Positions 47,274 through 57,440 are shown, counted from the stretch's first letter. The stretch: DNA of 64,000 nucleotides from CAVZVZ01 sp963778895 (GCA_963778895.1 CAVZVZ010000005.1:1798001-1862000); one strand, 5' to 3'. A program made the numbers and translations. Notes: generated from the letters alone by a model not told the origin.

Positions 47274-47702
47274 GTGGCTGTCTCCGACGATGATCTCGCG
47301 TTCGTGGCCGACAATCATGCGGCGGCGATGATCACCGTGGGATCGGATGGTCGACCCAAGGTGGCGCGAGTCGGTATCGCGCTGGTGGACGGCAAGTTGT
47401 GGAGCAGCGGTACTCAGGGCCGTACTCGCACCGACCGGTTGCGAGCCGACCCGCGATGCACGCTCTACGTGTATGACTCCGGATTCTCGTGGGTCGCGCT
47501 CGAGACCACCGTGACGATCCTGGAAGGTCCCGACGTCGCCCAACAGAGCCTGCGCTTGTTCCGCATCATGCAGAGCCAACCATCGGGCCCCCTGAGCTGG
47601 TTCGGCGGCGAGCTCGAGGAGGACGCTTTCTTACAGACGATGCTCGACGAGCAACGCTTGATCTTCGAGTTCGAGATCACCAAGACGTACGGGTTGCACT
47701 GA
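47274..47702 (+). CDS. PPOX-class flavin/F420-dependent protein
   Basis: An intact 142-residue split-beta-barrel protein of the pyridoxamine 5'-phosphate oxidase superfamily. Marks are FVADNHAAAMITVGSDGRPKVARVG at the N-terminal strand pair, LWSSGTQGRTRTDRLRADPR and LYVYDSGFSWVALETTVTIL. Actinobacterial members use F420 or FMN; this one resembles the F420-type group by length, but the cofactor cannot be told. GTG 47274 is the start. The MarR gene follows after 7 bases and is probably cotranscribed. Confidence 0.82.
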   Translation: MAVSDDDLAFVADNHAAAMITVGSDGRPKVARVGIALVDGKLWSSGTQGRTRTDRLRADPRCTLYVYDSGFSWVALETTVTILEGPDVAQQSLRLFRIMQSQPSGPLSWFGGELEEDAFLQTMLDEQRLIFEFEITKTYGLH

Positions 47703-47709
47703 GGTCCGA

Positions 47710-48130
47710 ATGCACGACGAGCTCGACGATGTGCTTGCGCTCGCTGCGGGCGGCGAACAGTGTGGAGCGCCAGATCGATCGCTGGGTGAGTGAGTACCAC
47801 GGCGTGGGTTTGAGCGACCTGCGGCTGCTGCTCGAACTGCAGCACGGCTCGGATGGGCAGCTGCCGCTGATCGAGCTCGCGGAACGGCTGGGCACGTCGG
47901 CGTCAGGCGTGGCTCGTCAGCTCGGACCGCTCGAGCGCATGGGGCTGGTCGGTCGCGAGTCCCACCCGACGGACGCCCGCCAGGCGTTGGTCGCGCTCAC
48001 TCCCGTCGGCGTCGAGATGGCGACGAATGCGGCGGTGACCGCGCAGGAGGCGGCCGAGCGCGTGCTGAGCCCGGTGTTGTCGCCCGCGCAACGTGAGGCC
48101 CTGCGGAAGCTCCTGCTCACGCTTTCCTGA
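47710..48130 (+). CDS. MarR-family transcriptional regulator (frameshifted)
   Basis: A MarR winged-helix regulator of about 140 residues. ATG 47710 gives HDELDDVLALAA. An apparent one-base deletion near 47745-47750 breaks the frame, and restoring it gives ARAANSVERQIDRWVSE. The remainder is intact: HGVGLSDLRLLLELQ, IELAERLGTSASGVARQLGPLE (recognition helix), RMGLVGRESHPTDARQALVAL (wing) and QREALRKLLLTL. It probably responds to a small phenolic or oxidant and may regulate the PPOX gene just upstream. Confidence 0.85.
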
Positions 48131-48181
48131 AGGCCGACGCACTTCGAAGCGGCCTTTCCCTGATCGCGTCGCTATGCGAAC

Positions 48182-49385
48182 ATGTGTTCGTGTCCCGGAC
48201 ACGAGGCCACCATCCTGCACGCCGATCTCGACGCTTTCTATGCGTCGGTCGAACAGCGCGACGACCCGGCGCCTCCGCGGCCGGCCGGTGATCGTGGGCG
48301 GCGGCGTGGTCCTCGCCGCGAGTTACGAAGCCAAGGCGTTCGGTGTGCGGACGGCGATGGGTGGCCGGCAAGCCCGGCGGATCTGTCCGCACGCGGTGGT
48401 GGTTTCGCCGCGCATGTCGGCCTACAGCGCGGCGAGCAAGGCCGTGTTCGAGGTGTTCGACGACACCAGCCCCCTAGTGGAGGGCCTGTCGATCGACGAG
48501 GCCTTCATCGACGTCGGTGGGCTGCGGAGGGTCGCGGGAGCTCCCGTCGACATCGCCCACCGCCTGCGAAGCGAGGTGATGGCGCGCGTCGGATTGCCGA
48601 TCACGGTCGGCGTGGCGCGCACGAAGTTCTTGGCGAAGGTCGCGAGTGGGGTGGCCAAGCCCGACGGGCTGTTGGTGGTGCCGCCGGACCAGGAGATGGA
48701 ATTCCTGCATCCGCTGCCGGTCGAGCGATTGTGGGGCGTCGGTCCCGCGACCGCGACCAAGCTCCACGCTCGAGGGCTCACGCGTGTCGGTGAGATCGCC
48801 GGTCTCCCGGAAGAGGCGCTGGTGGCCATGCTCGGTCGGGCGTCGGGTCGCCATCTTCATGCACTCGCCCACAATCGCGATCCCCGGACGGTGGTCGTGG
48901 GCCGGCGCCGGGGCTCGATCGGCGCGCAGCGCGCCTTGGGATTTCGGCCGACCTCACCCGAGGTCGTCGACGCGTCGGTGGTGGCACTGGCCGACCGCGT
49001 CACGAGTCGTATGCGGGCTGCCCACCGAGTGGGCCGCACCGTGGTGCTCCGGCTGCGTTTCGACGACCTCTCCCGCGTGACCCGCTCTCACACCTTGCCG
49101 GAGGCGACCGCGCACACGCCGACCGTCCTGGCGACGGTTCGTGCACTGCTGGCCGAAGCGGCACCGCTGATCGAGGAGCGCGGCATCACCCTGGTCGGCT
49201 TCGCCGTCACCAATCTCGATGACGACCGCGCCGTGCAGCTCGCCTTGCCGTTCGACGCGCAATCCGGTTCGGCCCTCGACATCGCCCTCGACGGTGTCCG
49301 CGACCGCTTTGGCGCTGCGGCCATCACCCGCGCGGTTCTGCTCGGTCGCGACGAGGGCCTGGTGATGCCGATGCTGCCTGACTAG
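48182..49385 (+). CDS. dinB: DNA polymerase IV (frameshifted near the 5' end)
   Basis: A Y-family translesion polymerase of about 401 residues. The N-terminal ILHADLDAFYASVEQRDDP carries the first metal Asp. An extra G near 48275 breaks the frame; the second frame continues RLRGRPVIVGGGVVLAASYEAK. The palm motif SIDEAFIDVGG (Asp-Glu) is intact, then the helix-hairpin-helix LWGVGPATATKLHARGL and the little-finger domain with RRRGSIGAQRALGF. No C-terminal beta-clamp motif was evident beyond LPFDAQSG. ATG 48182 was chosen; an ATG eight bases upstream is in a different frame. Confidence 0.9.
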
Positions 49386-49410
49386 GTGGTTCGCTCGACG
49401 AGACCGAATG

Positions 49411-50467
49411 TCACGGCACCCCGCTCAGGACAGCGTTGGTGTTGAGCGTCTGCCCCGCCGGCACGGTGAGGGCCGTCGCGGTTCTCCGCAACGGCGAATC
49501 GTCGAACCATTCGGACGCGAACGACGAGCCAACCGGTGGCACGAAGCGCAGCTCGATCGGTTGGTCGCTCGGCAGTCGCCCCAGGTTGTAGGTACCGTCG
49601 GCGGCGGTAGTGGTGGCGTAGCCGCTGGCCCACGCGTTTGGTGCGTAAGCGCTCACCGTTACGCCCGCGATGGGCGCGCCGCTGTCATCGGTCACGATGC
49701 CAGCGATCGCACCGCTGTCGTCGAGATGAACCACGATGTCGACGGAGGGAGTTTCGGTGGTGAGGCTGATGGTCGGGGCGGCGGCGCGGGTCGGCGGAGC
49801 GGACGTCGGGCGGTACCACTGGTTGGGCACTCCGGCGGAACCGCCGTACACGAACATCTGGTAGCCGGTTTGTGGTGCCACGTCCTCGATGGCGAACATC
49901 CCGCCGCTGAGCGAGGCCTGGTGGCTCGGGGGCGCGACCCAGACGTCCGTCGCGGTCATGGCGTTCACCACCACCGAGTTCGGGGCGGGCTGACCGTGTG
50001 CGTCGAGCACCGTGCCCGTGATGCGGAACGGATCGGGTGTCGGCGGTTGCGCGGCGAAGGTGATGGGAACCACCGAGGTCGGGCTGCCCGGGCTGAAGAA
50101 CGCCGACGCACCGATTCCGCACGGAGCGGAGGGTTGGGCACAGTCGATGATCTGGCGTTCCAGGCCGAGCCACCGCTTGATCGTGAGGGCGGCGGTAAAG
50201 CTGCCGTTGCCGTCGGCGACGACGTCCGTGGGGGGAGGTCGCACATTCGTTCGGGCTGGGTGTCCCGGTGATCGCGACCTCGCAGAAGAACACATCGGCG
50301 AGCGCCGGAAAGTCGGTGCCCGTGATCGTCACGACGTCGCCGTCGTGCAGGGCGTCGTTCGGAGTGACCACGATTGCTGCGACTCCCTGCGCGGCGCTGG
50401 GGGTGCTGAACGCGCAGACCGCGACCAGCAGTCCGACGACGGTGGCCGACCACCGGATGCGTCTCAT
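49411..50467 (-). CDS. Secreted protein with neocarzinostatin-like and carboxypeptidase-regulatory-like domains (frameshifted)
   Basis: A secreted protein of about 350 residues. ATG 50467 opens a signal peptide (RIRWSATVVGLLVAVCAFS, ending PSAAQ). The next domain (about 28-135) resembles the neocarzinostatin apoprotein fold (PF00960): VVTPNDALHDGDVVTITGTD, FFCEVA, and, after a frame change near 50235, VVADGNGSFTAALTIKR, then IDCAQPSAPCGIGASAF, which matches the family's VDC...CxxG pattern with paired Cys. A carboxypeptidase-regulatory-like beta domain follows (AIAGIVTDDSGAPIAGVTVSAYA, YNLGRLPSDQPIELRFVP). No enediyne genes are nearby, so a binding or structural role is more likely than antibiotic carriage. 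Confidence 0.72.
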
Positions 50468-50470
50468 GTT

Positions 50471-50477
50471 CCCCCTC
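50471..50477 (-). promoter_or_regulatory. GAGGGGG ribosome-binding site
   Basis: GAGGGGG followed by AAC lies immediately before the ATG of the neocarzinostatin-like secreted protein. Pairing of the GAGG part with the 16S 3' end leaves six bases to the start codon. Confidence 0.6.
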
Positions 50478-50583
50478 GATGCCGCCGCGCAGGGACCGTA
50501 GACCGGTCGCGCCACAAGGTCCACGGTCACCTGCGCCGGAAAAGGAGCGAGCCGAGCCGGCCTCCGTCGGAAAGGATGCAGCC

Positions 50584-51442
50584 ATGGGGAGTGCGTGGGA
50601 CGACCTCGAGGTGGTAGCCGGCCGACGGGACGGCCGGAAGGTTCACGGCGTCGATATCCGAACCGTGGACGCTCGCCGCCGTGCCACAGGGCGGAATCGT
50701 GGCGGCGATCGCGGCGCGCGCCATGGCCCTGACCCTTGACGTGCCCGATCAGACCCTGCGGTCGTTGTCGGTGGTGTTCGCGGGGAAGGTCGCGGGCGGT
50801 CGCGTCGATGTCGACGTCAACGTGTTGCGCGCCGGTCGTTCGATGTCGCAACTCACCGCGACGGTGCGTAACCCTGGCGCCTCGGCCGGGCTCACCGCGG
50901 TGGCCGTGTTCGGTGCGCCCCGCCGCGGTTTCGAGTTCACCGATCTGGGCTTTCCGGAGGTACCGCCGCCGCACGGGCTGCGCTCGTTCCGCGATCCGAT
51001 TCCCGATGGTGTCGACTTCGAGTTCACGCGTCCACCCCTGCCGTTCTGGGAGGAGATCATCGAAACGCGGCCGGCCGTCGGTCGTCCGCCCTGGGAGCCC
51101 TTCGAGGATGGGCCGGCCGAGGTCGCGTTCTGGTATCGCATCGACGATCCGCCAGTCGACCGCGACGGCTATCTCGACCCGCTGGCCTCGATCGTGGTGT
51201 GCGACACGATGCCCAACGCCGTCGCCCAGAAGATCGGTCCCGATGCGGATTGGTTCGGCCCGAGCGCGGACCTCACGATTCATCTCCTCGACCGGGCGCG
51301 CCCCGGTTGGCTGCTCGGTCACAACCGGGCTCGCCACGCCGGCGACGGGTACGCCTCGGTCGAGATGGCGCTCTGGGATCCCGACGGCCCCACCCTGGTG
51401 GCCTACGCCACGCAGGTGATGTTCTTCGCCTTCGGCATCTGA
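50584..51442 (+). CDS. Thioesterase family protein, TesB-like (frameshifted)
   Basis: A hotdog thioesterase of about 285 residues resembling actinobacterial 'thioesterase family protein' (TesB-like, two hotdog halves). ATG 50584 opens the first part. A frame change near 50660-50680 yields WTLAAVPQGGIVAAIAARAM, the family's PQGG turn. Further marks are FAGKVAGGRVDVDVNVLRAGR, VAFWYRIDDPPVDRDGYLD, PDADWFGPSADLTIHLLDR (with the His of the second hotdog) and GDGYASVEMALWDPDG. Cytoplasmic acyl-CoA hydrolysis is the likely role. It differs from the canonical tesB at the window start. Confidence 0.82.
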
Positions 51443-51520
51443 TGCTGCGCGTTCGCTCATCGGCTCATCACAATTTGGTGGTTCCATCATGAGGTGGCAC
51501 CAACACCGAAGGAGCGACCG

Positions 51521-51766
51521 ATGCCAGAACGTCGGATGGCAAGTGGAACGACCGTGATCGTCATCCGGTCTTTGATGACCCTGTTGCTGACCGGGTTGGG
51601 TGTGGCCTCGCTCGCCGACGGCCGCACGGTGATCGGCCTCCTGTTGCTCGGGCTCGCGGCCACGAAGGTCGCGCTCACCGTCGTCATGTACCGGCGGCGG
51701 CGCCAATGGCGCGAGCGCTTCCAAGCCAGGCGGGCGGGCGGCCAGGATCATTTGCTTGTCAGCTAG
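51521..51766 (+). CDS. Small hypothetical membrane protein
   Basis: An 81-residue protein with two predicted membrane helices: VIVIRSLMTLLLTGLGVASL and VIGLLLLGLAATKVALTVVM. A very basic C-terminal tail follows (RRRRQWRERFQARR), which should lie in the cytoplasm. I chose ATG 51521 because GAAGGAGCGACC precedes it. No family was recognised. It sits 78 bases after the thioesterase and 25 bases before the amidohydrolase. Confidence 0.65.
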   Translation: MPERRMASGTTVIVIRSLMTLLLTGLGVASLADGRTVIGLLLLGLAATKVALTVVMYRRRRQWRERFQARRAGGQDHLLVS

Positions 51767-51791
51767 CAACTAAGTGTGCGAGGGTGGCCGT

Positions 51792-52922
51792 ATGGCCGAC
51801 GCACCCGTCATTCCCGCGATCATCTCCGCCGACTCCCACATCACCGAGCCGGCGGGCACCTATGTCGATCACATCGACGCCGAGTGGCGAGATCGAGCCC
51901 CTCGTCTCGTCGATGGCGGCGAGGGAGTCGGCGACGTCTTCGTCGTCGAGGGGATGCGCAAGCCGGTGCCGATGGGGCTCGTGGCCGCGGCGGGCAAGCC
52001 GGCGGCCGAGATCCGCATCCTCGGGACCAAGTTCGAGGAGCTGCACCGGGGCGGTTGGGATCCCGAGGCGCGGATGGACGAGCAGGTTCGCGACGGCGTC
52101 GCCGCGGAGGTGATCTATCCGACGGTCGGGATGGTGTTGTGCAACCACAGGGACTTCGACTTCAAGCACGCGTGCTTCGAGGCCTACAACCGTTGGATCG
52201 CGTCGTATTGCGCCGTCCATCCCGATCGCCTGCTCGGTTGCGGTCAGACGGCGATGCGCACACCCGAGGAAGGCATCGCCGATCTCCACACCATCAAGGC
52301 GCTCGGATTGCGAGGGGTGATGATGCCGGGTGAGCCTGCCGTCGAGGACTACGACTCACCGGTCTACGACGAGTTCTGGGAGGCCGCGATCGAGGCCGAG
52401 CTTCCGCTGAGCTTTCACATCCTCACCACGCGTTCCGAGCGAACGCGCGGTCCGGCCATGAGCTCGTTCCTGTCGACCGTCCGGGGCTGTCAGGACATCA
52501 TGGCCATGCTCGTGCTCGGCGGGGTGTTCGAACGCCATCCGGATCTGAAGGTCGTGTGCGTCGAGGCCGATGCCGGTTGGGCGCCGCACTTCATGTACCG
52601 CATGGATCACGCCTACAAACGCCATCGCTACTGGTTGCCGCCCGGCCAGGAGCTGTCCCGGCTGCCGAGCGAGTACTTCGCCGACAACATCTATGTCACC
52701 TTCCAGGACGATTGGACAGCGTTCCGCTTTGCCGACGCCATGAACTGGCGTCACCTGCTGTGGGCCAACGACTTCCCGCACAGTGATTCGACGTGGCCGT
52801 GGTCGCAGGAGCTGCTCGCGGAGCACACCGCGCAACTGACGACGGAGCAGCGCGAGGCCATCTTGTCGTCCAACGTCGCCGAGCTGTACGGCATCGACAC
52901 TGCCGCGCTGGTCGCCGCCTGA
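51792..52922 (+). CDS. Amidohydrolase family protein (PF04909)
   Basis: An intact 376-residue metal-dependent amidohydrolase of the amidohydrolase_2 group, probably a decarboxylase or ring hydrolase. Marks are ISADSHITEPAGTYVDHI (N-terminal metal region, DxH in SADSHI), FKHACFEAYNRWIASYCA, DRLLGCGQTAMRTPEEG, SFHILTTRSERTRG (a His), VVCVEADAGWAPHFMYRMDH and LLWANDFPHSDSTWPWS (the Asp-Phe-Pro-His motif of the family). Start ATG 51792. The TetR gene begins within the stop (TGATG), so the two are coupled. The set is intact. Confidence 0.88.
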   Translation: MADAPVIPAIISADSHITEPAGTYVDHIDAEWRDRAPRLVDGGEGVGDVFVVEGMRKPVPMGLVAAAGKPAAEIRILGTKFEELHRGGWDPEARMDEQVRDGVAAEVIYPTVGMVLCNHRDFDFKHACFEAYNRWIASYCAVHPDRLLGCGQTAMRTPEEGIADLHTIKALGLRGVMMPGEPAVEDYDSPVYDEFWEAAIEAELPLSFHILTTRSERTRGPAMSSFLSTVRGCQDIMAMLVLGGVFERHPDLKVVCVEADAGWAPHFMYRMDHAYKRHRYWLPPGQELSRLPSEYFADNIYVTFQDDWTAFRFADAMNWRHLLWANDFPHSDSTWPWSQELLAEHTAQLTTEQREAILSSNVAELYGIDTAALVAA

Positions 52923-53557
52923 TGAGCGCGGTGACGCCCAGCGCGCCCCGCCGGACCCAGGCCGAACGCGTGGAAGCGTCTGACCGAGCGTTGATCGGCG
53001 CCGCGATCACGCTCATCGCCGAACGGGGTTACGACCGCACGACGCTCGCGGCGATCGGTGAGGCCGCGGGGTACAGCCGAGGACTCGTCACGCAGCGGTT
53101 CGGGTCGAAGGAAGGGCTGCTCTGGGCGGTCGTCCAGGAGATGCTGTCCGTGTGGAGCGCGCAGGCGGTACGGCCGCGAGTTGGTGATCGAGTCGGGGTC
53201 GACGCCCTGCGCGCCACCCTCGACGTGTACCTCGACGCCGTGACCCGTCGTCCGCAGAACATTCGCGCGTACTACGCACTACTCCGCGAGGCCGATGGAC
53301 CGGTGCCGGCGGTCCGCGATCACATCGTGAAGATCCACCGTGACGAGCGCGACGCGATCACCGCGTGGATCGCCGATGGTCAGCGCACCGGTGTGGTTCG
53401 GGCCGATGTGGATCCCCGCGCCGAGGCAGTGTTGTTCCTCGGCGTGTTGCGCGGCGTGACCATGCAGTGGCTGCTCGACCCGAAGCGAGTCGACATCGTC
53501 GCCGCGCTCACGCAATACGGGGCGACCCTCGACCGAGCCCTTGGAGTGTCCTCATGA
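52922..53557 (+). CDS. TetR family transcriptional regulator
   Basis: An intact 211-residue TetR regulator. The DNA-binding helix-turn-helix is ALIGAAITLIAERGYDRTTL and YSRGLVTQRFGSKEGLLWAV, near residues 20-65. The C-terminal domain includes RRPQNIRAYYALLREADGP, which is unusual in sequence but helical. It starts inside the amidohydrolase stop and its stop overlaps the next ATG (ATGA). It therefore sits in the middle of a tight three-gene operon and probably controls it in response to a substrate of the pathway. Confidence 0.87.
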   Translation: MSAVTPSAPRRTQAERVEASDRALIGAAITLIAERGYDRTTLAAIGEAAGYSRGLVTQRFGSKEGLLWAVVQEMLSVWSAQAVRPRVGDRVGVDALRATLDVYLDAVTRRPQNIRAYYALLREADGPVPAVRDHIVKIHRDERDAITAWIADGQRTGVVRADVDPRAEAVLFLGVLRGVTMQWLLDPKRVDIVAALTQYGATLDRALGVSS

Positions 53558-55268
53558 GCGAACACGATGTGATCATCCGGGGTGGCTCGGTGATCGACGG
53601 GACGGGCGCGCCGGCTCGCACGGCGGACGTCGCCATCGACGGTGACGTCATCACGGAGATCGGTGCCGTCGAGGGCCGAGGGCGCACCGAGATCGATGCC
53701 GACGGCGCGCTGGTCACACCGGGCTTCGTCGACATACACAGCCACTATGACGGGCAGGCCGTGTGGGACCAGCGCCTCGCGCCCTCGTCGTGGCACGGCG
53801 TCACCACGATCGTGATGAGCAACTGTGGTGTGGGGTTCGCACCCGTGCGAGCCGAAGATCGCGATCGCCTGATCGAGTTGATGGAAGGCGTCGAGGACAT
53901 CCCGGGCACGGCGTTGCACGAGGGCATCACGTGGGCGTGGGAGTCCTTCCCGGACTACCTCGACGCGCTCGGTGGTCGTTCGTTCGACATCGACCTAGCG
54001 GCCCAGGTGCCGCATGGCGCGGTTCGGCTCTACGTCATGGGTGGTCGAGGCGCCCGCGGTGAGCCGGCTACCGAAGATGACATCGCGGCCATGGCGGACG
54101 TGGCTGCGGACGCGGTCGCCGCGGGTGCGTTGGGGTTCACCACCTCCCGCACGCGCAACCATCGGAGCAGTCGGGGCGAGTTCACACCGTCGTTGCGGGC
54201 CGAACGTCGCGAACTGGTGGGCATCGCCGAGGCACTCGGTGCGCTCGGCCAGGGAGTACTGCAGGTGGTCTCCGACTTCTCCGACTTCGCCGACGAGTTC
54301 GCCACGGTCCGGGCCATGGCCGAGCGGTCGGGCCGGCCGATCTCGATCTCCGTGGTCCAGAGTCCGGTGGTGCCGGACCAATGGCGCGACCTCCTCGCCG
54401 CCATCGCGGGGGCGAACGCCGATGGCTTGCGGATGACGGGCCAGGTCGCGCCGCGCCCGGTCGGCATCCTGCTCGGCCTCGAGCTGACTTTGAACCCGTT
54501 CCTCGCGAGCGACGCGTACCGCGAGATCGCTGGTCTCCCGCTTGCTGACCGAGTCGCCGCCCTGCGCGACCCGGAGCGCCGCCGACGCCTCGTCGCCGAT
54601 ATGGACGGACGGGCCGGACTGCTCGGCTCGTTCGAGCAGATGTACGTGCTCGGTGACCCACCGAACTACGAGCCCACCGCGGACGCGTCGGTGGCGGCCC
54701 ATGCCGCGCCGCGGGTCGCGAGTCGGCCGAGGTCGCGCTCGACTTGATGCTCGAGGGCGACGGCCGAGGGCTCCTGTACATGCCCTTCCTGAACTATGCC
54801 GGGGGCAGTCTCGACGCGACACGCGAGATGTTGGCGCACGACTACACGGTTCCGGGCCTGGCCGACGGCGGCGCGCACGTGGGCACCATCTGCGACGGGA
54901 GCTTTCCGACCACTTTGCTCACGCTCTGGGGTCGTGACCGGGCCGAGGGCCAGTTCGGCCTTCCGTACTTGGTGCAACGACACTGCCGCGACACGGCCCG
55001 CACGGTCGGCATCCTCGACCGGGGTGTGCTGGCGCCGGGTTACCGAGCGGACGTGAACGTCATCGACTTCGAGCATCTGCAGTTGCGGCCACCCGAGCTG
55101 AGCTATGACCTCCCGGCCGGCGGCCGGCGCTTGCTGCAACGGGCCGACGGTTATCTCCACACGTTCGTGGCCGGTCAGGAGACCTACCGCAAGGGCGAGC
55201 CCACCGACGCGCTGCCAGGACGGTTGCTCCGCGGGGCGCAACCCGTTCCGGTCTCAGGCCCCGCGTAG
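53554..55268 (+). CDS. N-acyl-D-amino-acid deacylase-like amidohydrolase (frameshifted)
   Basis: A D-aminoacylase-type amidohydrolase (cytosine deaminase superfamily) of about 571 residues. Marks are DVIIRGGSVIDGTGAPARTA, LVTPGFVDIHSHYDGQAVWD (metal His residues), TTIVMSNCGVGFAPVR (the conserved Cys bridging the metals), DGGAHVGTICDGSFP (the catalytic Asp region) and LAPGYRADVNVIDFEHLQL. The frame is broken near 54700 (between DASVAAHA and ESAEVALDLML). It is coupled to TetR by ATGA and may act on an amide or lactam made by the amidohydrolase. It ends 15 bases into the RCC1 gene on the other strand. Confidence 0.85.
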
Positions 55269-57430
55269 AGCGATGCTCTGGCTTCCGCCACCGGACAGCA
55301 CCGCCCAGTTCGTCATGCTGCTCACTTGAATGGGAGCGTTCCGCTCTGCGGTCGTGCCGTCACCCAGTTGGCCGAAGTTGTTGTAGCCCCACGCCCACAA
55401 GGTGCCGTCGGTACGGATGGCCAGACTTTGCGTGCCACCCGCCCCGATCGCCTTCCAAGTGTCGGCCACGCCGATCTGGGTCGGTGTCGTTCGGTCGGTC
55501 GTCGTGCCGTCCCCCACCTCGCCTTCGCCGTTGTAGCCCCAGCTCCACATGGTGTTGTCGGCTCGCAGGCCGAGGGTGTGGCTCCCGCCCGCCCGCACGG
55601 CCGACCAGTCGGTCCCGGTACCAACCTGTACCGGGCTGGTGCGGAACGTGGTGGTGCCGTCGCCGAGTTGACCGAAGCCGTTGCTCCCCCAACCCCAGAG
55701 CGTGCCGTCGCTGCGGACCCCGAGCTCGTGGAAAGCCCCGATCGTCACGGCCTTCCAATTCGTGGCGGTGCCTACCTGGACAGGCGCGTGGCGGTCGGTG
55801 AGGGTGCCGTCCCCCACCTCGCCGTCGCCGTTGTACCCCCACGTCCAGAGCGTGCCGTCGGCGCGCACCCCCGCCGAGTCGACACCGTTCGCCGCGATCG
55901 ATGCCCAGGTCGTCAGCACGCCGATCTGCAGTGGCGCATGGCGATCGGTGATGGTGCCGTCACCGAGTTGTCCGTCGCCGTTGTAGCCCCATGCCCACAA
56001 CGTTCCGTCGGTTTTCAGCGCCAGCGAATGATCCAACCCAGCGGCCACCGACTTCCAGTTCTTGTCGGTGCCGATCTGTGTCGGGCTGGTGCGCTGCGTC
56101 GTGGTGCCGTCGCCGAGCTGACCGAACGCGTTCCAACCCCAGGCCCACAACGTGCCGTCGGCTCGAACACCGAGTGAGTGTGCACCGCCGCTGCTGATCG
56201 ACGGTCCAGTTGTGTGCCGGCCCGACCTGTTCCGGGGAGAGCTGCTGCGTCGTCGTGCCATCACCGAGCTCACCGTCGCTGTTGACTCCCCATCCCCAAT
56301 AGGTCGAGTCGGTCCGGGTGGCCACCGTGTCCCAGTAGGTGCCCACGGCGACTGACTTCCAGTTCGTCGCGGTGCCGACCTGAGTAGGGCTGATCTGCCC
56401 GGTCGTAGTCCCGTCACCGAGCTGGCCGCGGCTGTTGTCACCCCAATCCCAGAGCGTGCCGTCAGCGCGTGTGGCCGCGACGTGGGTGTTGCCGGCAGAG
56501 ACGATGGCCCAGTTGGTGGCGCCGCCGATCTGCGCCGGGGCCGAATGGTTGTTGAACGTGCCGTCGCCGAGCTGGCCGAAGTTGTTGATACCCCACGACC
56601 ACAAGGTGCCGTCAGCCCTCCGGGCCACGCTGTAGACGCCGCCGGCGCTGACGGCCGCCCAGTTCGTCGCGCTCCCGATCTTCTTCGGCGCCAGCCGAGG
56701 TGTCGTCGTACCGTCGCCCAATTCGCCGTAGGTGTTGTCGCCCCAGGCGTAGAGGGTGCCGTTCGTACGCGTAGCGAGGGTGTGATCGAACCCGGCTGAC
56801 ACCGATGCCCACGTTGTCGCCGCGCCGATCAACTCTGGAACCGATTGATCGGTGTTCGTTCCGTCTCCGAGTTGACCGGCCGCGTTGTAGCCCCAGGCCC
56901 AGAGCGTGCCGTCAGCTCGGATGCCCACGCTGTGATCGATGCCACCATCGACCTGCCTCCAGTTCGTCGCGACGCCGACCTGCGCCGGCGAGTGTTGGTC
57001 GGTCGTCGTGCCATTGCCCAACTCACCGAAGGAGTTGCGGCCCCAGGACCACAACGTCCCGTCGGTTCGTATGGCGAGTACGTGTTCGTCGTTGGCCGCG
57101 ACGTACCTCCAGTTGCTGTCGGTGCCGACCTGCTTGGGCGACGAGTGCCGCGAAGATCGTGCCGTCGCCGAGCTGACCGAAGCCGTTGTCGCCCCACGAC
57201 CACAAGGTTCCGTCGTTGCGCACGGCGAGTGTGAAAAACGCCCCTGCGGACACCATCGACCAGTCGGCGTCGATCACGGTGGGCGTTGTGCGATTGGTGG
57301 TGGTGCCGTCGCCCAGTTGACCGTTGGTATTGCCACCCCACGTCCAGAGGGACTGCGGCCCGCATGCCGACAGCCCGAGCGCGGCAACGCCCAGGAGCAC
57401 GAGCAACGTCCACCTTCTCGAGCCGCGCAT
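55254..57430 (-). CDS. Lipoprotein with 14 RCC1 repeats (frameshifted)
   Basis: A lipoprotein of about 725 residues. ATG 57430 opens a signal peptide ending LGLSAC, with Cys23 as lipidation site. The rest is about 14 RCC1-type repeats of roughly 48-50 residues, each carrying the core DGTLWxWGxNxxGQLGDGTT. Repeats can be counted as SLWTWGGN, then SWGDN, SWGRN, AWGYN, AWGDN, SWGIN, DWGDN, GWGVN, AWGWN, AWGYN, TWGYN, GWGSN, SWGYN and AWGYN. RCC1 repeats fold as seven-bladed propellers, so 14 suggests two propellers in tandem. Two frame changes occur (near 57150 and 56210). Role unknown: extracellular binding is the best guess. Confidence 0.85.
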
Positions 57431-57432
57431 GG

Positions 57433-57440
57433 CCCCCCTC
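57433..57440 (-). promoter_or_regulatory. GAGGGGGG ribosome-binding site
   Basis: GAGGGGGG followed by CC lies before the ATG of the RCC1 lipoprotein. With GAGG as the pairing core the spacing to the start is six bases. Confidence 0.55.

Noticed and set aside
49411..50467. Enediyne self-resistance locus because of the neocarzinostatin-like domain
   Set aside because: No enediyne polyketide synthase, transporter or tailoring genes are in the window, and the protein carries an extra domain.
49685..51769. 694-residue minus-strand frame covering the secreted protein and thioesterase
   Set aside because: Most of it is antisense to the thioesterase; only the stretch with the signal peptide (from ATG 50467) is real.
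55254..57430. Regular 150-base periodicity that might suggest a CRISPR array or tandem repeat locus
   Set aside because: The period encodes RCC1 repeats in one frame over long stretches; units are diverged at the DNA level and there are no spacer-like unique segments.
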